A stretch of 13,046 nt of DNA from NCBI GenBank assembly GCA_947177105.1, contig CAMWTF010000029.1, positions 1 to 13,046 on the forward strand. Reading direction: 5' to 3'. Positions 4,256 through 12,553 of this stretch are shown here, one piece after another (the stretch's first letter is position 1; the number at the start of each line of letters is the position of its first letter). The translations under genes were made by a program, and so were the position numbers. The notes beneath the pieces were generated by a model that was not told the DNA's origin, made no database searches, and saw only the letters and a program-made list of their open reading frames with translations. The DNA comes from an uncultured Lachnospiraceae bacterium (GTDB taxonomy: Bacteria > Bacillota > Clostridia > Lachnospirales > Lachnospiraceae).

Positions 4256-7200
4256 ATGAAATCCATGATGAGTAAAACAACATTGCGGGAAATCCGGCAG
4301 AGCCTGGGGCGCTATCTTGCCATCTACGCCATCGTTGCGCTGGGCGTGGGTTTTTTTGCGGGCCTAAAGGTCACAAAGACAGTGATGGTGGAATCCGCCA
4401 ACGAGTATTTGCAGGAACACCAACTGTTTGACTACCGGCTGTTGTCCACCCTTGGCTTTGAGGAAGAGGACGTGCTGGCCCTGAGCCGTAAGGAGCATGT
4501 CCGTGCCGCGGAAGGCGCGGTGGAGGCGGATATTCTGTATGTGAGCGAGGAAGGCAACGAGGGTGTCCTCAAGGCCCATTCTCTGCTCAAGAATATCAAT
4601 GGCCTGAAAATCCTGGCCGGAAGAATGCCTGAGACTGCTGCAGAGTGCGTTGTGGATGCCAACCGCTATGGGAAAGATGCTCTGGGGAGCAAAATCACTC
4701 TCTCCGAAGATAATGCGCCGGAGGATCTGGACAACTTTACCTACTGGGAATATACCATCGTGGGCATTGCCCAGGCATCCGCCTATATTCAGTTTGAGCG
4801 CGGCAACACTTCTCTCGGGAACGGCCGGGTGGACGGCTTCATGTATTTGCTCCCGGAAGGGTTCCAAACAGATTATTACACGGAAATCTATGTAAAATTT
4901 GACATGGACGAACGGATCTTTTCGTCGGATTATGATGCCTATATGGCGGAGCGGGAGACCCAGTGGAAACAATATTGCCAGGAACAGGGAGAGCGGAGAT
5001 ATCTGGCCGTGACGGCGGAGGCAGAGTCAAAGCTGGCAAACGCAAGGGAAGAACTTGAGGCAGAGAAGGCAGACGCGGAAAAGGAACTGGCCGACGGGGA
5101 GAGGGAACTGCTGGAGGCAGAAGCAGAGATCGCTGATGGGGAGGCGCAGCTGGCCCAGGGAGAAGCGCAATTGGCGGACCACAGGGCCCAAATTCGGCAG
5201 GAGGAAAAAAAGCTGGCAGACGCAAGGGAAGCCCTGGATCAGCAGAAGGCACAGCTGGACAATATGGAGCAGGCCCTGGCCGGGCAGAACTATTCCGCTC
5301 TAGTCTCTGCCCAATCCATATCCGCCGGGCAGAATAATTCTGCGCAGGAATATTCCAGCCAGGATCTCCTCCTATTGGATTACTCACAACAGCTTCAGAC
5401 GGCAAGGCAACAGCTGACCCAGGCCGAGGAGCAGATCACAGACGGCGAGGCCGCTCTGGAGACGGCCAAAAAACAGCTTGCCGAGGCCGAAGCGGAGTTG
5501 GAAGAAAACCGCCGGACCCTGACCAAGGCCCGGGAGGATCTGGCCCAGGGCTGGGAAGATTACCGCCAGGCCCGGGGGGAATTTGAGGAGCAGATCGCCC
5601 AGGCGGAGCAGGAAATTGCGGACGCCGAGGCAGACATAGCCGCCATTAAAAAACCCGACACCTATGTGCTGGGCAGGGATACCAATGTGGGCTATACCCT
5701 CTTTGAAAAAGACTCCAGTATCGTGGAAGGAATCGCCAATGTATTTCCTGTTTTCTTCTTCCTGGTGGCGGCGTTGGTATGCATGACCACCATGAACCGC
5801 ATGGTGGAGGAACAACGCACTCAGATCGGTGTGCTGAAGGCGCTGGGCTACGGCAATGACAAGATTATGGGAAAGTATCTGTTTTACTCCGGCAGCGCAG
5901 CCCTGGGAGGCTGTGTGACAGGGTATTTCCTGGGCATCTTTTTGTTTCCCTGGGTGATCTGGCAGGCTTACGGCATGATGTACCGGCTGGGGGATATTGT
6001 GTTTGTATTTGACTGGGTGACGGCCCTTCTCTGCCTTGCGGCCTCCCTGCTCTGCTCCATGGGTACAACCTGGCTGTCCTGCAGGCATGAACTGAGGACT
6101 TCGGCGGCGGGTCTAATGCGCCCCAAGGCGCCCAAAGCGGGAAAAAGAATACTGCTTGAGCGTATAAACTTTATCTGGACCCGGCTGAAATTCCTGCACA
6201 AGGTGTCCGTCCGCAATATTGTCAGGTACAAAAAGAGGCTGTTTATGATGGTCATGGGCATCAGCGGCTGCACAGCCCTGCTGGTAACCGGCTTCGGTAT
6301 AAGGGACTCCGTGACCAGCATTGCCAACCAGCAATATGAGGAGATACAGACTTATCAGCTGAATATTACCCTGGACGAACAGGCCGGGGAGGCGCCTACG
6401 CAGCTGGAGGCCCTGGGCGGAGAATACACCTATGCCTTTGAGACGGCTTTGAATCTGGAGACTGCGGACGGGATAAAATCCGTCAATCTGATTATTGCGG
6501 AAAACCCACAGCAGTTTGAGGAATATATAGACCTGCATACTTCCTCCGGGGAAAGAATCGCCTATCCTGGCCCCGGAGAAATTGTAATTTGCAACAAGCT
6601 GGCAGAGCGGTATCACATCAATGTAGGGGATACAATACGTCTTTACGACGAAGACAGGCAGGCGGTTTCCGCGGTTGTAAGCGGCATCTGCGAAAACTAT
6701 ATTTACAACTATGTCTACATGGACAGGGAGACTTACGAGAAGACGATGGGCGGGATCACCTTCAGGAACCTCTATGTAAATCTTCCGGAGGATGTGGATG
6801 TATATGAGATCAGCGCTGCCGCGATGAATATGGAAAGTGTGGCTTCCGTACAGGTAAGCTCAGACATGCTGGCGCGCTTTTCCAGCATGATGAGCAGTAT
6901 GAACTATATTGTGTTTGTGGTCATCGGCTGTGCGGCCGCGCTGGCCTTTATCGTGCTTTACAACCTGAACAACATCAACATCACGGAGCGCATACGGGAG
7001 ATTGCCACCATCAAGGTGCTGGGCTTTTACCGGAACGAGACCTCCTCCTACGTATTCCGGGAGAACACGGTTCTCACAGCCATGGGCTGCGGCCTGGGGC
7101 TTATATTGGGAAAGCTGCTCCACTTCTATGTGATGTACCAGGTGGACATAGACATGATCTCCTTTGATGTGCATATAAAAACCATCAGCTATCTTTTGAG

Positions 7201-7300
7201 CATACTGCTCACCTTTGCCTTCACATGGATTGTCAACCGGATCATGGCGGGCAAACTGGACCGGATCAATATGGCGGAGTCGCTGAAGTCAGTGGATTAA
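4256..7300 (+). CDS. FtsX/MacB-type ABC permease with long coiled-coil extracellular domain
   Basis: This is a membrane subunit of 1014 residues that pairs with the preceding ATPase. It has two FtsX-like halves and eight predicted helices: about 20-38, then 496-515, 542-568 and 586-607, then 662-682, and finally 880-905, 937-960 and 977-998. The family's cytoplasmic coupling segment is visible as EEQRTQIGVLKALGYGNDKI (519-536), with a second version, ERIREIATIKVLGFYRNE, before helix 7. The first extracellular domain (39-495) contains two heptad-rich arms, about 253-341 and 378-464, rich in Ala, Glu and Gln with ADGE repeats. They are separated by a Ser/Asn/Gln/Tyr-rich tip (342-377), which suggests an antiparallel coiled-coil hairpin. 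The second extracellular domain is about 683-879. The start at 4256 has TGGAG seven bases upstream. Likely roles are export of a peptide or lipid, or transmission of force to an envelope partner. The substrate is unknown. Confidence 0.9.
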   Translation: MKSMMSKTTLREIRQSLGRYLAIYAIVALGVGFFAGLKVTKTVMVESANEYLQEHQLFDYRLLSTLGFEEEDVLALSRKEHVRAAEGAVEADILYVSEEGNEGVLKAHSLLKNINGLKILAGRMPETAAECVVDANRYGKDALGSKITLSEDNAPEDLDNFTYWEYTIVGIAQASAYIQFERGNTSLGNGRVDGFMYLLPEGFQTDYYTEIYVKFDMDERIFSSDYDAYMAERETQWKQYCQEQGERRYLAVTAEAESKLANAREELEAEKADAEKELADGERELLEAEAEIADGEAQLAQGEAQLADHRAQIRQEEKKLADAREALDQQKAQLDNMEQALAGQNYSALVSAQSISAGQNNSAQEYSSQDLLLLDYSQQLQTARQQLTQAEEQITDGEAALETAKKQLAEAEAELEENRRTLTKAREDLAQGWEDYRQARGEFEEQIAQAEQEIADAEADIAAIKKPDTYVLGRDTNVGYTLFEKDSSIVEGIANVFPVFFFLVAALVCMTTMNRMVEEQRTQIGVLKALGYGNDKIMGKYLFYSGSAALGGCVTGYFLGIFLFPWVIWQAYGMMYRLGDIVFVFDWVTALLCLAASLLCSMGTTWLSCRHELRTSAAGLMRPKAPKAGKRILLERINFIWTRLKFLHKVSVRNIVRYKKRLFMMVMGISGCTALLVTGFGIRDSVTSIANQQYEEIQTYQLNITLDEQAGEAPTQLEALGGEYTYAFETALNLETADGIKSVNLIIAENPQQFEEYIDLHTSSGERIAYPGPGEIVICNKLAERYHINVGDTIRLYDEDRQAVSAVVSGICENYIYNYVYMDRETYEKTMGGITFRNLYVNLPEDVDVYEISAAAMNMESVASVQVSSDMLARFSSMMSSMNYIVFVVIGCAAALAFIVLYNLNNINITERIREIATIKVLGFYRNETSSYVFRENTVLTAMGCGLGLILGKLLHFYVMYQVDIDMISFDVHIKTISYLLSILLTFAFTWIVNRIMAGKLDRINMAESLKSVD
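7297..7300. other. Overlapping convergent stop codons
   Basis: The plus-strand permease stop TAA (7298-7300) and the minus-strand AAA-gene stop TAA (7297-7299) share the palindrome TTAA. There is no room for an intrinsic terminator between the genes, and no T-tract hairpin was noticed just inside either 3' end. Confidence 0.9.
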
Positions 7301-9018
7301 GTACAGGAGCCGATCAGCACCTCTTTGCCCTCAAAGGCAAAACCATAACTGCGGATATGCTCTCTGGGGATGCCGCGCCGGGTTAATCCTGCCGCGTATT
7401 GTTTGTCCTCAATCTGGCGCAGGGCGGCCTCCACCGTCTCTTCCAGGCTCTCTTCCTTTCTCCTGCTCCGGACTTTGAACTCCAGGATAATGGCATTATC
7501 CACGCCCGGGCTCTTGGGCTCCAGCACCACATCATACCTGCCAAAACCGCTCTCCTGGTTGGAGGAAATAAGGTATCTGTCCTGCAAGTCTATCATAAGC
7601 CCCAGCACAAAACCATGATAAAAACGCTCCGGCTCCTCTCGGGACGGCTCCCTCCCCGTGTCAAAATAGCTGAAGGTACTAAGCGCCACACGGTTCATAT
7701 ATTCATTCATAGCCTCCAGATCGTCCTGCAGCATAGCCTTGATAAAGTTATTGTAGGCTGTCTCCGCCGGCGCAAACCAGTCATGGATCATGCCGCAGAA
7801 CATCTGTCTTACTTCCAGATTAGTCAGCGCCAGTTCGTATTTTGGCTGCGTTCCCACCGGAATATCCTGAAAATTTTCATAGGAGAGCACCTTCAGATAT
7901 CCGCTGGCCATAAGCAGGCTCCAAACCGCCCTCTCATTTCCGTCCAACTGGCTGTACACAATCTGCTCGTCAATAACCGACCGGATACTTTCCCCGCGCA
8001 GCAAAACCTCAAACTGCTCTTTCAGCCCATTGTTCCCCTCCCGCAGAAGCTTTCCCACCAAGCTGTTGGAACTGGTGTTGGCCCAGTAGGGGGCGTATTT
8101 TCCCGTATCCAGAAAATTCAAAATAGACCAGGGATTATAAATATCTTTATGCCCCCCAAAAATAAAGCCGTCATACCACAATTTCACCTGAGCTTGTTCA
8201 CCCGAAAGGCCGCACTCATCCAAGGCCGCAAAAACTTCCTCCTCTGTGAAGCCAAAAGAAGTGTTATATTCATCAGAAGTAGTAGTCACCACATTTAAAT
8301 TATTCAGATCAGAGAAGATGGATTCCGCAGCTTCCGAAGAAGCTGCATAACACTGGGTGATCCCTGTCATAATTGCCCGTTCCAGCCATGGATTGGTCTT
8401 AAAAGCGTCGTTAAACATGCTTCTCATAAAACCCACCAACTCATTCCAGAATCCGCCCACATAGGCTTCCTGCATGGGGGTGTCGTATTCATCCAGCAGG
8501 ATAATGACCTTTTTCCCATAATAACGGTAAAGAAAGCTGCATAATTTCTGGATGGCCATGGCCGCCACCACCTCCGACATGCCCGCCCGGACGCTGTCAA
8601 AAAACTCCCTGTCTGCCGCAGTCATCCAGTCGCATTCTCTCAGGAAATGATTCTGTATATATAAATCTGTGATCAGCCAGCACATCTTCTCCTTTACATC
8701 CGGGTAATTTCTCTCTTTCACATTGGCAAAGGACAGGCTGATCACCGGATAAGTACCCTGCAATTCCCTGTACTTTTCCTCCTCCCAGATGGACAGCCCT
8801 TGGAATAAATCCCCACAGCCCACGTAGTTTATGGAGAAAAACTGTTCCACCATACTGATGTTTAATGTCTTGCCAAACCTGCGGGGCCGGGTTATCAGTG
8901 TGACCCCGTCATTACTCTCCCACCACTCCCTGATAAAAGAAGTCTTATCAATATAAAAACAATTCTTTCTGATTACGTCGCCAAAATCCTGCAGCCCTAT
9001 TGCAACCGTCCTGGCCAT
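7297..9018 (-). CDS. AAA-ATPase-like protein with C-terminal PD-(D/E)XK nuclease domain
   Basis: This 573-residue protein belongs to the AAA-ATPase-like plus PD-(D/E)XK family (domains long known as DUF1703-type), found in many copies in gut Firmicutes and Bacteroidetes. The biological role is unsettled. The N-terminal half has a Walker A-like RPRRFGKT (44-51), Walker B VIILLDEYD (171-179), a TGI sensor-like segment (218-220), and the family blocks WYDGF (281-285) and YNPWS (294-298). The C-terminal domain carries GFGRYDVVLEP (Asp496) and IILEFKV (Glu513, Lys515), the D...ExK arrangement of PD-(D/E)XK nucleases, so catalytic residues look intact. The start at 9018 (MARTVAIG) is preferred over 9036 because AGGGAGGT lies directly upstream at proper spacing. 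It is 73 bp downstream of the GH115 gene and has a paralogue on the other side of that gene. Confidence 0.85.
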   Translation of the reverse strand: MARTVAIGLQDFGDVIRKNCFYIDKTSFIREWWESNDGVTLITRPRRFGKTLNISMVEQFFSINYVGCGDLFQGLSIWEEEKYRELQGTYPVISLSFANVKERNYPDVKEKMCWLITDLYIQNHFLRECDWMTAADREFFDSVRAGMSEVVAAMAIQKLCSFLYRYYGKKVIILLDEYDTPMQEAYVGGFWNELVGFMRSMFNDAFKTNPWLERAIMTGITQCYAASSEAAESIFSDLNNLNVVTTTSDEYNTSFGFTEEEVFAALDECGLSGEQAQVKLWYDGFIFGGHKDIYNPWSILNFLDTGKYAPYWANTSSNSLVGKLLREGNNGLKEQFEVLLRGESIRSVIDEQIVYSQLDGNERAVWSLLMASGYLKVLSYENFQDIPVGTQPKYELALTNLEVRQMFCGMIHDWFAPAETAYNNFIKAMLQDDLEAMNEYMNRVALSTFSYFDTGREPSREEPERFYHGFVLGLMIDLQDRYLISSNQESGFGRYDVVLEPKSPGVDNAIILEFKVRSRRKEESLEETVEAALRQIEDKQYAAGLTRRGIPREHIRSYGFAFEGKEVLIGSCT

Positions 9019-9091
9019 AAGCACCTCCCTGAACAATATCTTTTCTATGAAACCAACACCATACCGCTTATATCCCCGGGAACTCAGTTGC
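9019..9091 (-). other. Short GH115-AAA intergenic gap
   Basis: The 73-bp gap holds the ribosome binding site of the AAA gene and a GC-rich inverted pair, CCGGG/CCCGG, around the GH115 stop codon, but no T-tract and no convincing promoter. Read-through from the GH115 gene is therefore plausible. Confidence 0.4.
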
Positions 9092-12000
9092 TTAAGCCCC
9101 GGTCCAACATGTGTCCATAGGCGGATGTTCTTCCCCAGTGGTCAGATAAAATCGGTCATACCGCATACCGGAGGCCAAAGCGCAGACCTGCAGCACATGT
9201 TCCCCTGCCTTCAATTCCGCATACGCCACAGGAACCCAGCGGTAGATCTGCTCCGCCTCATAGCGCCAAAGGACGCCCTTTCCATACAGGCTTTCCTGGG
9301 GCAGCGGCACACCGTCAATCCCCACCGCAAAGAATCCTTCCTCCTTCACATTGAACTTGGACAACATCCAGAGGATATACTTCCCGCCCTGGCATCGGAT
9401 GCGGTAATTTAGGTTGGGGGCATCCGGGGCGCTAAAGCTTCTCCCCGGCTCTCTAATATACATGGCCAGACCGCTTCGCCCAAAAGACTCACTGCCGCAA
9501 TGCCGCCAGAGAACATCCTGCCCCCCTGTCCACGCGCCTTCGCCCTGAGCCAGAACCGCCGCCGCGTCAATCTGTATGCCTCCGTCCGTTTCCTCAAATA
9601 AACGCTTTCCACGATCCAGATACCATCGGGGTTCCACCTTTTGACCGTAACTCTCCGCCTGGGTGATCCGGCATGTGACGGTGACAGAGTCCTCGTCATT
9701 GGTGGGGGCGGCATAGAATGTGGGCCTGGGCGGTACGGTATAGGACCCGTAAAAACTATCGCACCATTTTGCCATATCCCACTGCGCAGGCAGCGGCTGC
9801 GCTCCCTTAAGTCCCGCCAGATTGTTCTCTTTACGGGGCTGCGTGTAAATCACCAGCCGGGAAAAGGCGAAATACCGATCCACCGCCCACACACAGAGCC
9901 GGTGTACTCCCGGGGCAGCAGCCGGAAATCTGAGGTACAGGCGGTCCACATTGTTCAGTACATTCTTCTTCCAGTTCCCCCGCCATTCGTCATTGGACAG
10001 AGACTCCACAATCCGCACCGGCCCATCGTCCAGCGACACGCCGACGCGAATCCGCCCCACAGAATTTAGGGAGGGAAAACGATGGACTTCCAACAAAAGT
10101 TCTCCACTGCTGCGGGTCATAAAATGATAGCACAGGGGGGATGCCTCGCCGGGATTTTCCCTTTGCACACACGCCTCCGCCAACTCTCCACGCATACGTC
10201 CCAGCCTGGAGATCAACCGGAAATCCTGGGACTGCCGCTGGAACTGTCCGACCTCCAGCGTCACCAGTCCGTCCTCCTCCAGGGCGCAGTCCCCCTGGGT
10301 ATATTCCGACTTTATCACATACACGGGAATACTCAGCCTGCTGCCGTCGCGGATATTCTCCGCAGCCAACTCTCCCCTGCGGTTCTGGGACACGTCCGAG
10401 ACGCTGACCATTATCCTCTTTTCCCCGGAGACTGTAAACTGTTCCTCGGAGAGGTTCACCCATTCAGGGGCCCGCAGCCGAACCTGTAATTCTCCCGTCC
10501 CCCGGTTTCCGATGTCAATCCACTTTTCTCCCGGTGTGACAAAGCACAACTCCTGCGCCCCATTCCAGACATCTATACCCATAGCCGGGTTGCCCTTAAT
10601 TTCCAGCGGCGGTGTACAGACCGGCATCATAGCCGCCCTGGGGGGCGGATATCCCTCCGGGTTCAGTATGCCCTTCCATTTCCCGCCGCACAGCACGTAG
10701 TTGTAATAGTACAGCAGCCTCCTTCGCCCATCCTCGGCCTCCCTGGATTTCTCCGTGTAAAGCCGTGCCGCCTGCATATTGCCCCGGTCGTACATCAGCG
10801 TACTCCTGTCCCCATAATAAAAGGCGAGATTGGTAAAATACGCCGCATGAACGCGCATCAGTACCAGTTGGAAAAAGGCGGCCCTCTCATCCTCCGGCAG
10901 CCGTTCATACAGCCGGTTCCCCTGGGCAAACAACTCCTCGTACCTGTGGATGCGCATTGCCGCCTCATCCCCGTAGGCTGTCTGGGAAAAGGCGTCATAG
11001 TCCATATTCTCCAGCTTGCGCACATTGGTTAGCTGGGAGAAATCGTTGAGCAGCCGGGCTGCCTCTTTTCCCAGATCATGGGCCGGATCCCCCTCGGTGC
11101 TGCCACCCGTAAAGGCGCAATTTATCCAATGCTCTGTCCAGGCTTCCACGTCCTCTGTGAGAGCCCCCGGCTTACCGATCTCCCAGGCCAGCTGCAGGAA
11201 AAAGCTGATCTCCTGCTCCAAGGGCTTCATGGCTCCGCTGTTTAACACCCACAGCTTGCGGATGCCCTCGTTCCATGCCTTTTGCAGTTCGTTCCTGGTG
11301 TGGGCCAGAGGGATGGAGCAGAGAAACACATAGGACATGCTGGGGGGCGACCAGTAGGAGTTGTGATAATAGATGCCGTTGCCGCCGCTGCGCTTTTTCT
11401 CCTCTTCCGAAGGATAGCGGCGGATATAACCATAGTTGTCATTGGCCCATACCAGCGTCATATCCTCCGGGACCTTTAGCCCATTGTCATAAAGCTCAAG
11501 CACTTCCTTATAGGGGACAAAGGTCATCATAGTCTCCTGTCCCAGGGCCCCGCGCAGAATAGCGCGCTGGTCAGCAATAATTTTCTCCAGCAGCTTTATC
11601 TTGGCGCCGCGGATCTGGTCCTCGGTTTTGCCCTCCAGGTCCCTGGTCTCAAAGCCGGAGTCATGGATGCCCCGCATCCCCAGCGTGTAGCAGACTTCAT
11701 AATCCCGGTTCTGCTCCACGCTCTCCCGCCAATACTCCTGCAGGATCTCACGGTTTCTTCCCTCGATAGAATAGTCATAAACCGCGTCGGTATAACCCTT
11801 TTTCTCTGTCCAGGGTTTCCACTCCCGGTAATTGGATCGCATCAGCATGTCGCAGTGGGAGGTGCCCACCACAATGCCCATGCGCTCCGCCAGCGCGCCG
11901 TTTTCCGGGGTCAGATTGAAAGAGTTCACATGCATGGCGGGCCAGATGTAATTCGCCTTCAGGCGCAGCAGCAGTTCAAACACTTTCTCATAGGTCTTCA

Positions 12001-12535
12001 CGCCTATGGTGGGCTCCCCCATATAGCCGCGCACCCAGGCTTCCAACTCTTCCTCGTCATTGATAAAGATACCTCTGTACTCCACGGAAGGGTAATCCAT
12101 TTTCTGATACCCCTGGGGCAGAGTAAACTCCTGTCTCACCTTCACAGGCACGTCCGCCCAGAAATACCAGGGCGACACTCCCAGAGCCTGGCAGAGATCA
12201 TAGATTCCGTATATGGTGCCCCGCCGGTCGCTCCCCACAATGATCAGCCTGCCGCCCTGCACACTGTGCAGATACGCCTCTTTGCGCAGAGTCTTTTCCC
12301 CGTCATAGAGCAGGGCGGGGTCCGCCAGCCCCTGTATCACTTTTGACGTTCCCAGGGTTCCGATTACAATCTCCGGCAGGTCTTGCTCTTCCCCGTCCGC
12401 GCTTACCCGTGCCTGTATGCCCATCGTTCTCCCCAAGTCACCCGCCAGATTGGATACGGCAATACTTACCGCATCAGACTCCCGCTCGTCCACTCGGATC
12501 AGGCATACTTGTCCTCTTTTTAATATAAAATCCAT
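9092..12535 (-). CDS. Glycoside hydrolase family 115 (xylan alpha-1,2-glucuronidase-like)
   Basis: GH115 enzymes remove alpha-1,2-linked (4-O-methyl)glucuronic acid from xylan chains. The order of parts fits the family. An N-terminal alpha/beta domain (about 1-145) contains IVIGT and GSDRRGTIYGIYDL. A TIM-barrel region from 150 onward contains YPSVEYRGIFINDEE (149-163) and NYIWPAMHVNSFN. Also present are VVGTSHCDML (222-231), the MRGIHDSGF block (287-295), PYKEVLELYDNGLKVP (341-356) and WANDNYGYIRRY (363-374). A helical region and a beta domain ending in the NNVDRLYLRFPA/GVHRLCVWAVD block near 860-890 follow. By recall of characterised Bacteroides members, Glu344 in YKE matches the proposed catalytic glutamate. 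Residues from about 897 to 1147 form an extra beta-rich module. At 1147 residues it is longer than typical members. There is no signal peptide at the start (12535, AGAGG upstream), which implies a cytoplasmic enzyme acting on imported oligosaccharides. It lies 18 bp after an AAA paralogue gene. Confidence 0.88.
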   Translation of the reverse strand: MDFILKRGQVCLIRVDERESDAVSIAVSNLAGDLGRTMGIQARVSADGEEQDLPEIVIGTLGTSKVIQGLADPALLYDGEKTLRKEAYLHSVQGGRLIIVGSDRRGTIYGIYDLCQALGVSPWYFWADVPVKVRQEFTLPQGYQKMDYPSVEYRGIFINDEEELEAWVRGYMGEPTIGVKTYEKVFELLLRLKANYIWPAMHVNSFNLTPENGALAERMGIVVGTSHCDMLMRSNYREWKPWTEKKGYTDAVYDYSIEGRNREILQEYWRESVEQNRDYEVCYTLGMRGIHDSGFETRDLEGKTEDQIRGAKIKLLEKIIADQRAILRGALGQETMMTFVPYKEVLELYDNGLKVPEDMTLVWANDNYGYIRRYPSEEEKKRSGGNGIYYHNSYWSPPSMSYVFLCSIPLAHTRNELQKAWNEGIRKLWVLNSGAMKPLEQEISFFLQLAWEIGKPGALTEDVEAWTEHWINCAFTGGSTEGDPAHDLGKEAARLLNDFSQLTNVRKLENMDYDAFSQTAYGDEAAMRIHRYEELFAQGNRLYERLPEDERAAFFQLVLMRVHAAYFTNLAFYYGDRSTLMYDRGNMQAARLYTEKSREAEDGRRRLLYYYNYVLCGGKWKGILNPEGYPPPRAAMMPVCTPPLEIKGNPAMGIDVWNGAQELCFVTPGEKWIDIGNRGTGELQVRLRAPEWVNLSEEQFTVSGEKRIMVSVSDVSQNRRGELAAENIRDGSRLSIPVYVIKSEYTQGDCALEEDGLVTLEVGQFQRQSQDFRLISRLGRMRGELAEACVQRENPGEASPLCYHFMTRSSGELLLEVHRFPSLNSVGRIRVGVSLDDGPVRIVESLSNDEWRGNWKKNVLNNVDRLYLRFPAAAPGVHRLCVWAVDRYFAFSRLVIYTQPRKENNLAGLKGAQPLPAQWDMAKWCDSFYGSYTVPPRPTFYAAPTNDEDSVTVTCRITQAESYGQKVEPRWYLDRGKRLFEETDGGIQIDAAAVLAQGEGAWTGGQDVLWRHCGSESFGRSGLAMYIREPGRSFSAPDAPNLNYRIRCQGGKYILWMLSKFNVKEEGFFAVGIDGVPLPQESLYGKGVLWRYEAEQIYRWVPVAYAELKAGEHVLQVCALASGMRYDRFYLTTGEEHPPMDTCWTGA

Positions 12536-12553
12536 ATTTGCCTCTTTTCTGCA

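Noticed and set aside
4839..6088. Long minus-strand frames opposite the permease coiled coil
   Set aside because: These are shadows produced by the biased Ala/Glu/Gln codon composition. They lack family motifs and start signals.
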